From the NCBI GenBank assembly GCA_945901125.1, contig CAMDKD010000004.1:54707-118706 (forward strand): a stretch of DNA of 64,000 nt, read 5' to 3'. The notes under the pieces are model-generated. The model ran no database searches and was not told where the DNA came from. It saw only the letters and a list, made by a program, of their open reading frames with translations. Positions 27,119-35,569 of this stretch are shown here, piece by piece (position 1 is the first letter of the stretch; every line of letters begins with the position of its first letter). The translations under genes were made by a program, and so were the position numbers. This DNA comes from Bordetella parapertussis. GTDB lineage: Bacteria; Pseudomonadota; Gammaproteobacteria; Burkholderiales; Burkholderiaceae_C.

Positions 27119-27730
27119 TCAAGGTGTTTTGGCGCTGAGTTGTTTGTCCAGCTCTGCCAGGAATTTGCCGTCCAGCGGATCGGTGGCGCTGTTGTAGCTC
27201 TTGACTTGTTTGCCGTCGCGGCTGATCAGGTATTTGTAAAAGTTCCACTTGGGCGCGGTGTCGGTCAACTGGGTGAGTTGCTTGAACAACGGGGAAGCGT
27301 CAGCGCCGCGCACCGTGGTTTTGCTGAACATGGGGAATTTCACGCCGTAAGTGTTTTCGCAAAAGTCGGCGATCTTCTGGTTGTTGCCGGGCTCCTGGGA
27401 AAAATCGTTGGAGGGGAAACCCAGCACCACCAGACCTTTGTCTTTGTAACGTGCATAAAGTTCTTCCAGGCTTTTGTATTGCGGGGTAAAGCCGCAAAAG
27501 CTGGCGGTGTTGACAACCAGTACTACCTGTCCGGCGTATTGACACAGGTTTTGCGGTTTTTCATCCTGCAAGCGGTCTACTGTGTATTGCAACACCGCAG
27601 GGCATTTGGCGTCGGGCTTGTTATTTTGTGCGGTGGCGGGCGCCAGCGTACCCAATGACAAACAAAGAACGCAGGCGGAGAATGTGACAAAGCGATTGAG
27701 TGAATGTTGGATCATCATGTAGGTAATCAT
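27119..27730 (-). CDS. Glutathione peroxidase family protein, exported
   Basis: The 203-residue protein has a signal peptide (about 1-34, ending APATA-QNN), so it should act in the periplasm. The catalytic cysteine lies in NTASFCGFTPQYKSLEELY, Trp-Asn in KWNFYKYLI. The usual Gln motif is changed to GFPSNDFSQEPGNN, with Ser and Asp replacing the common Cys and Gln. Family members reduce hydrogen peroxide or lipid hydroperoxides, often with thioredoxin-like donors. It appears to be the first gene of the operon, with only 42 bp to glnE upstream, so either a short promoter or read-through from glnE drives it. Confidence 0.9.
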   Translation of the reverse strand: MITYMMIQHSLNRFVTFSACVLCLSLGTLAPATAQNNKPDAKCPAVLQYTVDRLQDEKPQNLCQYAGQVVLVVNTASFCGFTPQYKSLEELYARYKDKGLVVLGFPSNDFSQEPGNNQKIADFCENTYGVKFPMFSKTTVRGADASPLFKQLTQLTDTAPKWNFYKYLISRDGKQVKSYNSATDPLDGKFLAELDKQLSAKTP

Positions 27731-27772
27731 GCGCGAGATTTGAACTATTGTCCACGAAGCTTGGAAAAACCC

Positions 27773-30466
27773 TTACTTTTGCTTAAACACAGTCTGCCAC
27801 AAAGCCAGAATGGCTGAGCGCTCAAGCATCAAATCTTGGATTGCACCGCGCCCGGCTTGTTCGTCCAGCCTGGCCTGGTGTTGCATATGGCGCAACTGCC
27901 GGTAGGCCGCAGCCGCAGCCTTGCCTGCGCCTGCGGGTAAGAGGCCGATGTCCTCTGCATGCAGCAGCAAGCCTATGTTGCCTATGTTGTCTTGCAAGCC
28001 CGGGTGGTTGGCAGCGTGCGCCAGCACCAGAAACTGCACTGCAAACTCGGCGTCAATCATGCCGCCGGGGCTGTGTTTGAAATCAAACAAGTCTGCCGGT
28101 ACCGGATAGGCTGCGCGCAGCTTGTCGCGCATCGCTACGATTTCTGCCGCCAAGGCAAGTGACGCACGCGGCGCGCACAACACCTGCCGACGTATGTCTT
28201 CAAATGCCGGGCGCAGGCCCGGGTCGCCGACGCAAAAACGCGCCCTTGTCATGGCCTGGTGTTCCCACAGCCAAGCGGTGTTGCTGCCGCGCTGGGTCTG
28301 GTAGTCGGCAAAGGCTTCGATGCTGCTGACCAGCAGGCCCGAGTTGCCGTTGGGCCGCAGCGCGGTGTCGATTTCGTACATATCGCCTTCGCCGGTTTTG
28401 GTGGTCAGCCATTGAATCAGTTTGCGCGCAAACACCGCATACACCTCGGCGGCTTGCGGGTGTTCATCCCGGTAAATGAAGACGATGTCCAAGTCGCTGC
28501 CGTAGCCCAGCTCTTTGCCGCCCCATTTGCCGTAGCCGATGATGCCGAAACACGGTGTTTCGCGGTGCCGGTTTTTTAGGCGTTGCCACACCCATTGCGC
28601 GGTGATTTGCACCATGGTGTCAGCCAGCGAGCTCAAGTCATCAGCGACCTGCTCCACCGTCAAGCGTCCTTGCACATCGCGCGCCAGCGTCAAAAACAAT
28701 TCGTTATGGTGGGCGCGGCGCAGCAGATTAAGCAGGCTTTCCTCGTCGTCGCCCGCGTGTGCCTGCAAGGCCGCGTAACGGGTTTGTATATTGCGTTCCA
28801 GTTGAACCGCATCAAAGCGTTCTTCCAATACAGCCGGGTCGGCCAGTTCGTCGATCACGCCGGGGTGCTTCATCAAATACGCGGTGGTCCAGCGACCGGT
28901 GTCCAGCAGTTTGAGCAATTGCTCGTGCACCTGCGGGCGCTCCAGCAGCAAGGCCAGGTAGGTTTCACGGCGCAGCAGCGGCTCCATCCAGTCGCACCAG
29001 CGCAGCGCTGAGGTCTCACTGATGCGGCCCTCGTCCAGCCAGCTTTGCGTGCGTTGCAGCAGCCGCAGCAAACGCTGCCTGGCGTCTTCGCGCAAAGCGC
29101 GCACGCGCGGCGAATCCACCCAGCCGCTGACCCGCTGGCGCAGTGCCGGGCGCAAGCTCTCGAGCAAATTGTCCAGATGCCGCGGCAAGGGCAGCGCAGC
29201 TGCAGGACTGTCGCTGTTTGGCACAGGACGCAGCAGACGTTCAAACTCCTGCGCCACCATATCGCGCCAATGTTGCAGTGTGGCGCTCAAGGCATGGCGG
29301 TCGGTCAGTCCCATGCTGTGGGCTATCCAGTCCGCATCGGCCGCGTCACTCGGTATGACATGGGTTTGTTTGTCGTCCAGGTACTGCACCCGGTGCTCGA
29401 CGCGACGTAAAAACCCGTAAGCGCTGCCCAAGTCTGCCGCCGTTTGCGCCGGCATCAGCCGCGCCTGCACCAGCGCCGGCAAAGCCTGCAAGGTGGGGCG
29501 CATGCGCAACTCGGGAAACTGGCCGCCGCGCACCACTTGCAGCAACTGCACGGTGAATTCGATTTCACGGATACCGCCGCGTCCGAGCTTGACGTCGTCG
29601 GCGCGTTCGGGCCGACCGGCACTTTGGCGCAGCGCATGGGCGCGGATCTGGCGGTGTAACTCGCGCAATGCATCGATGACGTTGTAGTCCAGGTAGCGAC
29701 GAAAGACGAATGGCGTGACGATGTCACGCAAAGCGGGCACCTTGTCCAAGCATTCGGCCGGTGCCACCACCCGCGCTTTCAACCAGGCGAGCCGCTCCCA
29801 TTCACGGCCCTGAACTTGTAAATAGGTTTCTAATGAGGCCAGCGAGACCACGCTGGCGCCGGATTCGCCGTTGGGGCGCAGTGCCAGGTCCATGCGAAAC
29901 ACCTGGCCGTGCTCGGTGGTGTCGCCGATCAGCTGAAACAGTTGTTTGACCACTTTGTCAAAAAACGTGTGGTTGTCTATGCTGACGCGGCCCGGCCCGT
30001 CTGCATCGGTGGCACCGTCTTCGTCATACACATAAACCAGGTCAATGTCGCTGGAGACATTCAACTCGGCGGCGCCGAGCTTGCCCATGCCGACCACCCA
30101 CAGTTGCGCGACCGCGCCATCGGCACGCCGCGGCAAACCGTGGCGCACGCCAACCCGTGCCACGGCTTCTTTCAGCGCCATATCCAGTGTGAATTCAGCC
30201 AGCCAGGTCATAGCTGCGGTGACCACGGACAAAGGCGCTTGTTGCTCACAATCAAGTACCACCAACCGCTCCATGACCAACTGACGCAGCACCCGCAAAG
30301 CGTCTGCGACAAGCGGGTAAGTAAGCAGCAATGTGCCGTAACAAGCTTGCAGCATCAGCGGTGAAGGTGCGCCGGGCGGCAAGCTGATCAAGTCTCGGGC
30401 ATAGCGACGGCGCAGTCTTTGCACCAGCCTTGAGCCGAGCGCACCTTGAAATACCAGGTTTGTCAT
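27773..30466 (-). CDS. glnE: Bifunctional glutamine-synthetase adenylyltransferase/deadenylyltransferase
   Basis: GlnE attaches and removes AMP on glutamine synthetase in response to PII and glutamine. At 897 residues it is close to full length. Two nucleotidyltransferase halves are visible: the first with GKLGAAELNVSSDIDLVYVYDEDG at about 160-185 (deadenylylation side), the second with GYGKWGGKELGYGSDLDIVFIY (adenylylation side). In each the paired aspartates that bind metal are present. The start is ATG 30466. It is divergent from yhdP and upstream of the gpx-led operon by 42 bp. Confidence 0.96.
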   Translation of the reverse strand: MTNLVFQGALGSRLVQRLRRRYARDLISLPPGAPSPLMLQACYGTLLLTYPLVADALRVLRQLVMERLVVLDCEQQAPLSVVTAAMTWLAEFTLDMALKEAVARVGVRHGLPRRADGAVAQLWVVGMGKLGAAELNVSSDIDLVYVYDEDGATDADGPGRVSIDNHTFFDKVVKQLFQLIGDTTEHGQVFRMDLALRPNGESGASVVSLASLETYLQVQGREWERLAWLKARVVAPAECLDKVPALRDIVTPFVFRRYLDYNVIDALRELHRQIRAHALRQSAGRPERADDVKLGRGGIREIEFTVQLLQVVRGGQFPELRMRPTLQALPALVQARLMPAQTAADLGSAYGFLRRVEHRVQYLDDKQTHVIPSDAADADWIAHSMGLTDRHALSATLQHWRDMVAQEFERLLRPVPNSDSPAAALPLPRHLDNLLESLRPALRQRVSGWVDSPRVRALREDARQRLLRLLQRTQSWLDEGRISETSALRWCDWMEPLLRRETYLALLLERPQVHEQLLKLLDTGRWTTAYLMKHPGVIDELADPAVLEERFDAVQLERNIQTRYAALQAHAGDDEESLLNLLRRAHHNELFLTLARDVQGRLTVEQVADDLSSLADTMVQITAQWVWQRLKNRHRETPCFGIIGYGKWGGKELGYGSDLDIVFIYRDEHPQAAEVYAVFARKLIQWLTTKTGEGDMYEIDTALRPNGNSGLLVSSIEAFADYQTQRGSNTAWLWEHQAMTRARFCVGDPGLRPAFEDIRRQVLCAPRASLALAAEIVAMRDKLRAAYPVPADLFDFKHSPGGMIDAEFAVQFLVLAHAANHPGLQDNIGNIGLLLHAEDIGLLPAGAGKAAAAAYRQLRHMQHQARLDEQAGRGAIQDLMLERSAILALWQTVFKQK

Positions 30467-30543
30467 TTATTTATTTCTCGGCGAAGTCACTTGCGGGTGA
30501 TAATTTCACTGTTACCTCAACCTTGACTTGAAACCTATTCTGC

Positions 30544-33500
30544 ATGTCTGAACAAGCTACTGCATCAAACGCCGCCGGGACCGGTTGGCGTTGGTATGTC
30601 AGCTTGAGCCGTTGGCTGTGGTGGCTGGCCCTCAGTTTCTGGGCTGTGATGATGCTGGCCACCGTGGCCTTGCATTGGTTGATTGTGCCGCGAATCATCG
30701 ATTGGCAGCCCGAGATTGAAGCCATGGCGTCGCGCGCCTGGGGGGTCAAGGTCAGCATAGGGCGGCTGCAAGCCGAATCTGACGGTTGGGTACCTTCTTT
30801 CGTATTGAGCGATTTTGTGTTGCGCGACCAGCAGGACCAAGAGGTCATGCGCCTGCCTGTGGTGCGCGTCAGTTTGTCGCCTGCCTCCTTGTTCAGTTTG
30901 ACGCTGGATCAGATTGAATTGCAAGGGCCTGAACTCGAGGTGCGGCGCGACGCGCAAGGGCGCTGGCAAGTGGCCGGCATGTGGCTGGGCGATGGCGACA
31001 ACACTGCCATCATGGATTGGCTGTTGCGCCAGCCGGATATTTCCATCCGCCACGGCCGCTTGCGTTGGGTGGATGATTTGTTGCAGCAACCGGAAGTGGA
31101 TCTGACGGCTGTTTCTATGCTGTTGCGCAATGGCTTGCGCAGCCACAGCTGGCGTTTGGATGCACAACCGCCTGCCGGTTGGGGCCAGACCATCAGCATC
31201 CAAGGGCAATTCAGCCAGGCTTTGCTCAACAGCAATGCCAGCGACATCGCCAGCTGGAAAGGCCGTTTTTATGCCCAGTTACCGCAAATAGATATCAGTC
31301 GTATGTCGGTTTACCTCAAGCACGCGAGCTCGGCAGAGTTGCTGTCGGGCCGCGGCTGGTTGCGTGCTTGGGTCGATATTGACCAGGGCGTGTGGAACAA
31401 CCAGACGTTGGACCTGGGTTTGCAAGATGTCAGGGTCAAACTCGACAGCCGTTTGGACGACATCCATTTGCAACAGATCGCCGGGCGCTTGCATATGCAG
31501 TCCTGGCTGGGCGGCCTGGGTCAAGAGGTGCGCACAGAACAATTGCAGGTGACGCCATCAGGTGGCACGGCCTGGAGCAGCGGTAAAACCCGTTTTGCCT
31601 GGCGGCATGCCGCCAGTCCGCAAGAGCCCTGGGCCGCGACCGGCGAGTTGCACGTGGACGATTTGCCGCTGGAAGTCATGGCCAGGGTGGCGGCGCGCAT
31701 GCCCATGGACGAAGGTTTGCGCGCGCATTTGAACCAGGCCAAACCCGCAGGCCAGGTGCACGCTTTGGATTTGCAATGGTTTGATGCCGGTTCGCCCGCC
31801 ATGCATTACAAAGCCACCGGTCGTTTGCATGGTTTACGCATGGAGTCGTCTGCGCCGCAAAAGACCAGGCCGTCGGCCAACTGGTGGTGGCCGGGTGTAC
31901 AGGATGCCCAGGTCGATTTCGAATTCAATGAACAGGCCGGCTCGGCACAGCTGAATATTCAGGACGGCAGCGTCACATTGGTGGACTGGCTGGAAGAGCC
32001 GCTGGTACCTGTGAAAAAATTCCAGTCCAAGCTGACCTGGGGCAAAACCGGTCAGACATGGCAACTGCAAATGCACGATGCCCAGGCCATCACTGCCGAC
32101 GGCCAAGGCAGCTTTGATTTGCACTGGCGCGAAGGCGAACAGCCCTTGTCATTCGGACACCTGGACTTGCAACTGCAAGTCCAGCGCTTGCAGGCCGCGA
32201 GGCTGCACCGCTATCTGCCGCAAGCCCTGGATGTTCAGGCACGGCGTTATCTGCGTGATGCCTTGACATACGGTTGGTTTGACAAGGCCGTCCTCAATCT
32301 CAAGGGGCCGCTGGACCATTTTCCTTTCAGCAAAACCAATGACGGTGTGTTCAACCTACAGGCACCGTTTCAACAGGTCAATATGCAATACGCGCCGGCG
32401 ATGCCTGGCAATACCGCCGGGCGACGCGACCCGCTCAGCTGGCCGCAGTTGCAACAGGCCAATGGTGAATTGCAAATCAACCAAACCCATTTGCAGCTCA
32501 AATCTGCGAGTGCACGCCTGGGCACACAAGGCCAAGTGCAAGTGGGCCGGTTGGAGGTGCTGATCAATGACTTGAACGATATCGTGGTCGATGTCAATGC
32601 CCAGTTCAAAGGCAATCTCAGCGATGCCATGCAGGTGATGTTGAACACACCGTTGCGCGACAAACTCGCGCCCTGGATGAACCCCGGCCTGGTCAACGGC
32701 AGCTCCGAGCATGAATTGCATTTGCATTTGCCGCTGGCCAATACGGCTGCCCTCAAGCTACAAGGCGCGCTGACTTTGCCCGGCAATGACATACAACTGC
32801 AAGCCGGACTGCCGCGCATGGGCAAGGTCAAAGGCGTGATCAATTACACCCAGTCTGGATTAAGCACCAACAATTTACGTTTGCGTGTGTTCGGCGGCGA
32901 TGCGCGCCTGGACGGCGGCTTGCGCTTTAGCGACAGTGTGACTGAAGGCCCGGCACGCCTGAGCTTGCAAGGCAGCATCAGCGCCGAGGCCTTGCGGCAA
33001 TCCATTGAACTGCCGTCGCTGACCGGTCTGGCCACCCGCATGGAAGGCAATGCGTCTTATGCGGCCTCTTTGGGTCTGCGCCAGGGTGTGCCGGAAATCA
33101 CCGTGATCAGCAATCTGCAAGGCATGGCGCTGGATTTCCCCGCGCCCTTGCGCAAGCCGGCCGAGGCGTCCTGGCCTATGCGTTTTGACAGCGTGTTGTT
33201 GCCGCCGGCAACGGCCAAAGGTTCGGCCATGCTTGAGCAGGTGCAGCTTAAGCTGGCGCAGGTGTTGTCGGTCAGCTATGTGCGTGACGTCAGCACAGCG
33301 ACACCGGCGGTGGTGCGCGGGCAGATTCAAGTCGGTCAGTCAGCGGGCTGGAAAGATGCGCCGGACAACACGGTGGTGTTACAGGTCAAGCAGCCGAATC
33401 TGAATGCAGATGAGTGGCAGACACTGCTCGCTTCTTTCACAGTAGAAGACAGCGGTTTACGCGCCGACAATGTAGGGCGCTCCGGCTGGAATGCTTATGT

Positions 33501-34608
33501 GCCGAACAAAATTGACATCAGCAGCCAGGAGCTGGTGTGGTCGGGCCGCACCTATAACCAGCTTCAGGTGAATGCGGACAAGCAAGCCAGGGTCTGGCGC
33601 ATACAAGCGCGTGCCAATGAATTCCAGGGCTCGGCTGAATACCGTCCGGCCGCCGACGGCAGCGGCGCGCGGGTCAGCGCACATTTGAATTACCTGACTA
33701 TTCCGCCGGCCGTGCTCGAGGATGTGGAATCCGCCATGTCGGAGTCGCCCAAGGACATGCCGGCGCTGGACCTCATCATTGATAACCTGGAGTTGCGCGG
33801 CGTTGCTTTGGGCAAGGCTGAAATCGAGGGTTTTGCACGCACCAGCACCAACGGTTCGCGCGAATGGGTGCTGGGCAAACTCAATCTCACCATGCCCGAG
33901 GCCAGCTTGCAAAGCAAGGGCCAGTGGGGCGGGCCGGGCAAGGGCGCGGCCAAGCGTTCGCAGCTTGAATTTGTGCTGCAAATCCAGGACTCGGGTCAGC
34001 TGCTGGACCGGCTGGGTTTCAAGGGTGCCATTAAAAACGGCAAGGGCCGCATGGTCGGCCAGGTCGGCTGGCAGGGCTCGCCTTTTTCGCCGGATTACAA
34101 AACCATGACCGGCCAGTTCAACGTCAATATGGAGCGCGGACAGTTTTTGAAATCCGACCCGGGTGTTGCCAGACTGCTGGGTGTGTTGAGTTTGCAGTCG
34201 CTGCCCAGGCGCTTGATGCTGGACTTCAGTGATTTGTTCAGCGAAGGCTTTATGTTTGACTTTGTGCGAGGCGATGTGCAGATTCAACAAGGCATAGCCA
34301 GCACCAACAATTTGCAAATGAAAGGCGTGAGCGCCGCGGTACTGATGGAGGGCAAGGCCGACATCAAGAACGAAACCCAGGACATCAAGGTGGTGATCGT
34401 GCCCGAGTTGAATGCCGGCACCGCCTCGCTGGTGTATTCGGCCATCAACCCGCTGGTCGGGCTCAGCACCTTTCTGGCGCAGTTTGTGTTGCGCAAGCCA
34501 TTGATGAAATCCAGTACCCAGGAGTTGCATGTACAAGGCACCTGGAAAGATCCCAAGGTCAGCAAAGTCGACAGCAGCGACGCCAAGCCGTCCGCCGCCA
34601 AACCCTGA
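30544..34608 (+). CDS. yhdP: YhdP-family AsmA-like envelope protein
   Basis: YhdP is one of the large AsmA-like bridge proteins thought to move phospholipid from inner to outer membrane. The 1354-residue product has a short cytoplasmic N-terminus, one membrane helix (about 27-50) and then a very long region of amphipathic beta strands facing the periplasm. Its C-terminal domain, with MKGVSAAVLMEGKADIKNETQDIKVVIVPELNAG-type sequence split over several strands and LVYSAINPLVGLSTFLAQFVLR, is characteristic. A nitrilase gene follows by 8 bp, as in many betaproteobacteria, so the two are probably co-transcribed. Confidence 0.93.
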   Translation: MSEQATASNAAGTGWRWYVSLSRWLWWLALSFWAVMMLATVALHWLIVPRIIDWQPEIEAMASRAWGVKVSIGRLQAESDGWVPSFVLSDFVLRDQQDQEVMRLPVVRVSLSPASLFSLTLDQIELQGPELEVRRDAQGRWQVAGMWLGDGDNTAIMDWLLRQPDISIRHGRLRWVDDLLQQPEVDLTAVSMLLRNGLRSHSWRLDAQPPAGWGQTISIQGQFSQALLNSNASDIASWKGRFYAQLPQIDISRMSVYLKHASSAELLSGRGWLRAWVDIDQGVWNNQTLDLGLQDVRVKLDSRLDDIHLQQIAGRLHMQSWLGGLGQEVRTEQLQVTPSGGTAWSSGKTRFAWRHAASPQEPWAATGELHVDDLPLEVMARVAARMPMDEGLRAHLNQAKPAGQVHALDLQWFDAGSPAMHYKATGRLHGLRMESSAPQKTRPSANWWWPGVQDAQVDFEFNEQAGSAQLNIQDGSVTLVDWLEEPLVPVKKFQSKLTWGKTGQTWQLQMHDAQAITADGQGSFDLHWREGEQPLSFGHLDLQLQVQRLQAARLHRYLPQALDVQARRYLRDALTYGWFDKAVLNLKGPLDHFPFSKTNDGVFNLQAPFQQVNMQYAPAMPGNTAGRRDPLSWPQLQQANGELQINQTHLQLKSASARLGTQGQVQVGRLEVLINDLNDIVVDVNAQFKGNLSDAMQVMLNTPLRDKLAPWMNPGLVNGSSEHELHLHLPLANTAALKLQGALTLPGNDIQLQAGLPRMGKVKGVINYTQSGLSTNNLRLRVFGGDARLDGGLRFSDSVTEGPARLSLQGSISAEALRQSIELPSLTGLATRMEGNASYAASLGLRQGVPEITVISNLQGMALDFPAPLRKPAEASWPMRFDSVLLPPATAKGSAMLEQVQLKLAQVLSVSYVRDVSTATPAVVRGQIQVGQSAGWKDAPDNTVVLQVKQPNLNADEWQTLLASFTVEDSGLRADNVGRSGWNAYVPNKIDISSQELVWSGRTYNQLQVNADKQARVWRIQARANEFQGSAEYRPAADGSGARVSAHLNYLTIPPAVLEDVESAMSESPKDMPALDLIIDNLELRGVALGKAEIEGFARTSTNGSREWVLGKLNLTMPEASLQSKGQWGGPGKGAAKRSQLEFVLQIQDSGQLLDRLGFKGAIKNGKGRMVGQVGWQGSPFSPDYKTMTGQFNVNMERGQFLKSDPGVARLLGVLSLQSLPRRLMLDFSDLFSEGFMFDFVRGDVQIQQGIASTNNLQMKGVSAAVLMEGKADIKNETQDIKVVIVPELNAGTASLVYSAINPLVGLSTFLAQFVLRKPLMKSSTQELHVQGTWKDPKVSKVDSSDAKPSAAKP

Positions 34609-34616
34609 GCCAGTCC

Positions 34617-35435
34617 ATGAAAGCCGCTTTATTGCAAATGGTCTCCGGGGTGTCGATGCCGCACAACCTGGACAGCGCCGCTGAGTTGCTGGCGCAAGCG
34701 GCGGCCCATGGTGCAGAACTGGCTGTGTTGCCCGAGTATTTTTGTCTGCTGGGACAGCGCGACACCGACAAACTCGACATCGCCGAAACCTTCGGCGACG
34801 GACCTATGCAAAACCGTTTGTCACGCATGGCCACGCAAAACGGCATCTGGCTGGCGGCAGGCAGCTTGCCTATCGCCGTGCCCGGCGACCGCAGCCGGGT
34901 GCGCAACACTTGCCTGGTGTTCAATCCGGCAGGCGAGTGCGTGGCACGCTACGACAAAATCCATTTGTTCCATTTCGACAATGGTGTCGAGCGCTACGAC
35001 GAAGCGCGGGTGCAACAGGCCGGAGACACACCGGTGTGTTTCGATTTACCGTCGCGTGACGGTCATACTTGGCGCATCGGTTTGAGTATTTGTTTTGACG
35101 TGCGTTTTCCGGCGCTGTACCGGCAACTCGCAGGCATGGGCGCGCATTTGATGCTGGTGCCCAGTGCGTTCACCCACCACACGGGCGCGGCGCATTGGGA
35201 AGTGCTGCTGCGCGCGCGTGCCATCGACAGTCTGGTCTGGCTAGGCGCAGCCGCGCAAGGCGGTTTGCATGAGAACGGCCGGCAAACCTGGGGGCATTCC
35301 ATGTGGGTAGACCCCTGGGGCCAGGTGCTGGCGTGTCAGCCGCAGCAGGCGGGCTGTGTCATGGCGGATTTGGACATGCAGGTATTGCTTGAACGACGTG
35401 CCCAGCTGCCCGCTTTGTGTATGACCGCCAAGTGA
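34617..35435 (+). CDS. Carbon-nitrogen hydrolase (Nit1/Nit2-type amidase)
   Basis: The 272-residue enzyme shows the nitrilase-superfamily triad: Glu40 in VLPEYF, Lys114 in YDKIHLF and Cys159 in GLSICFDVRFP. The Nit-type sequence and the location after yhdP recall the Nit2-like deaminated-glutathione amidases, which repair side products of transamination. A beta-ureidopropionase-like activity is the main alternative. The ATG at 34617 lies 8 bp after yhdP. No signal peptide is visible, so the protein should be cytoplasmic. Confidence 0.92.
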   Translation: MKAALLQMVSGVSMPHNLDSAAELLAQAAAHGAELAVLPEYFCLLGQRDTDKLDIAETFGDGPMQNRLSRMATQNGIWLAAGSLPIAVPGDRSRVRNTCLVFNPAGECVARYDKIHLFHFDNGVERYDEARVQQAGDTPVCFDLPSRDGHTWRIGLSICFDVRFPALYRQLAGMGAHLMLVPSAFTHHTGAAHWEVLLRARAIDSLVWLGAAAQGGLHENGRQTWGHSMWVDPWGQVLACQPQQAGCVMADLDMQVLLERRAQLPALCMTAK

Positions 35436-35436
35436 A

Positions 35437-35547
35437 TCACTCCTCGTCCTTGCGCTCGCCATCGCGTCGCCCGGAGAACATGGTCCACCAGACGATCAAC
35501 ACCAGTATCAGGCCGGCTCCCAGGGCTTCCAGCAAAATCAGCAACAT
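35437..35547 (-). CDS. 36-aa single-helix membrane peptide
   Basis: This short minus-strand frame encodes MLLILLEALGAGLILVLIVWW followed by TMFSGRRDGERKDEE: one membrane helix and a charged cytoplasmic tail. GGAG lies ten bases before the ATG at 35545-35547. I recall small proteins with an IVWWTMFSG...GE motif in other Burkholderiales, which supports a conserved gene, but I cannot check this here. It is squeezed between the nitrilase stop and the mltA start and read in the opposite direction. The function is unknown. Confidence 0.58.
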   Translation of the reverse strand: MLLILLEALGAGLILVLIVWWTMFSGRRDGERKDEE

Positions 35548-35569
35548 GTGGTTTTTTCTCCGTTCATGC

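Noticed and set aside
33457..34536. 359-codon minus-strand frame inside yhdP
   Set aside because: Shadow of the yhdP reading frame, His/Gln/Ala-rich with no motif or ribosome binding site.
35417..35569. N-terminal extension of the mltA frame
   Set aside because: It precedes the lipoprotein signal and covers the antisense small gene and the nitrilase stop.
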